The position numbers and the translations under genes were made by a program. A stretch of 64,000 nt of DNA from Salinicola halimionae (GTDB taxonomy: Bacteria > Pseudomonadota > Gammaproteobacteria > Pseudomonadales > Halomonadaceae): positions 368,660 through 432,659 of the forward strand of contig NZ_PZJQ01000002.1 in NCBI RefSeq assembly GCF_003206065.1. The letters are read 5' to 3'. The notes under the pieces were generated by a model. It was not told the origin of the DNA, ran no database searches, and saw only the letters and a program-made list of their open reading frames with translations. Shown here one piece after another: positions 63,438-64,000 of the stretch (position 1 is the stretch's first letter; each line of letters begins with the position of its first letter).

Positions 63438-63500
63438 CATACGGAGTGTATATAAATTTGACATACGCAGCGTATGCGTAATTAATATACGTGTCGTATG
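63438..63500. promoter_or_regulatory. Three operator repeats with 24-bp period
   Basis: CATACGgagTGTATA at 63438, CATACGcagCGTATG at 63462 and TATACGtgtCGTATG at 63486 are 15-bp palindromic units starting exactly 24 bp apart. They lie between tetR and ridA starts, where the TetR-family repressor should bind. Confidence 0.85.
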
Positions 63501-63549
63501 TCAATCTATCGGCGCCTTCATGCATCGCGCCCTCTCGAGGAGTCATTCC

Positions 63550-63966
63550 ATGTTGCAAGCTCAACCTACCCAGTCGCCGCAGCCTGTCTTTCCCGCCAAC
63601 CGCAGTGCACTTTACGAGAAGCATGGCTATTCGGCGGCGATTCGCTCCGGCGATCTGCTGTTCGTCTCCGGCCAGGTCGGTAGCCGCGAGGACGGTTCGC
63701 CGGAGCCCGATTTCGAAAGCCAGGTCGCGCTCGCCTTCGACAACCTGAAAGCGGTTTTGGCCGCCGCTGGCTGCGGGCTGGAAGATCTCGTCGACGTCAC
63801 CACGTTCCACACCGATCCGGAAAATCAGTTCGAGACGGTACTGGCGACCAAGTCGCGACATTTCCCGGCTCCGCCTTATCCCAACTGGACGGCGGTGGGC
63901 GTGACCTGGCTGGCCGGGTTCGATTTCGAGATCAAGGTGGTGGCGCGGATTCCGAGCGACGCCTGA
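63550..63966 (+). CDS. RidA family protein (YjgF/UK114-like)
   Basis: A 138-residue protein of the RidA superfamily, whose archetype hydrolyses reactive enamines/imines. SGDLLFVSGQVG and the QVALAFDNLKAVLAAAGCGL block are typical. The usual active-site Arg near the C-terminus is not evident: the segment reads PNWTAVGVTWLAGFDFEIKV, so this belongs to a divergent subgroup (Rid4-7-like or unassigned). GAGGAG precedes the ATG. Regulated by the divergent TetR-type gene, by inference. Confidence 0.9.
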   Translation: MLQAQPTQSPQPVFPANRSALYEKHGYSAAIRSGDLLFVSGQVGSREDGSPEPDFESQVALAFDNLKAVLAAAGCGLEDLVDVTTFHTDPENQFETVLATKSRHFPAPPYPNWTAVGVTWLAGFDFEIKVVARIPSDA

Positions 63967-64000
63967 TACCAGCTGTCCCCCCCCAACGACGAACGCCCCG

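Overview
The window reads as about 25.6 kb of GC-rich gammaproteobacterial chromosome, then about 35 kb of mosaic accessory DNA, then 3 kb of chromosome again. Protein sequences (PyrC, RNase PH, YicC, Ohr/OhrR, NfsA, AlaX) and a dispersed inverted-terminal repeat of about 147 bp suggest a halophilic member of the Halomonadaceae (Halomonas, Salinicola, Kushneria or Chromohalobacter type). The genus is an inference from memory of such sequences, not from a search. No rRNA, tRNA or CRISPR array was seen.

Region 1-25.6 kb (core-like). The 3' part of pyrC is followed by a HigBA-type toxin-antitoxin pair, a Fur-box-preceded siderophore uptake pair (binding protein and TonB receptor), a histidine phosphatase, a D-2-hydroxyacid dehydrogenase, a MocR-type regulator, AlaX and a LysE exporter. 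Next come nfsA, a DUF924 protein coupled to an MFS exporter, an RcnB-like His-rich protein, a LysR regulator and an OprD-like porin. A DcuC-like transporter, a fumarase/aspartase-superfamily lyase and an exported alpha/beta hydrolase form an apparent operon. They are followed by ohr and ohrR with matching operators, a LysR regulator, a PRISE-type SDR, an inositol-monophosphatase-family enzyme and a CynX-type MFS transporter.

Region 25.7-60.8 kb (island). It ends at a tyrosine integrase next to the 3' end of yicC, a known insertion site of Vibrio mobilizable genomic islands. Base composition swings from AT-rich (26.1-29.4 kb, 57.3-59.4 kb) to GC-rich, and decayed pieces are frequent. These include two S24-repressor remnants, a KilA-N remnant cut by an IS3-family element, a decayed second SOS/umuDC operon, and an endonuclease I gene with one amber stop. 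Intact cargo is defence-like: a DUF3883 protein, a Phd/PIN pair, a candidate PanA-toxin pair, a GIY-YIG protein, and a type II restriction-modification locus (methyltransferase, controller, HNH nuclease). It also includes a secreted DNase, an EVE-like/HNH nuclease with a Nudix hydrolase, and a UvrD-like helicase with a nuclease-like insert. The mobility and replication block (YagK/YfjJ-type HUH protein, DUF932, ERF annealing protein, YqaJ exonuclease, AlpA, integrase) resembles E. coli CP4-57/CP4-6 elements.

The least explained part is the AT-rich three-gene block at 26.1-29.4 kb. It holds a nucleoid-associated (NA37/YejK-like) protein and two membrane proteins. The first two genes are each interrupted at a poly-T run, in forms compatible with recoding, phase variation, decay or assembly error.

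Region 60.98-64 kb (core). yicC, rph, and a tetR-ridA divergent pair with three 15-bp operators spaced exactly 24 bp apart.
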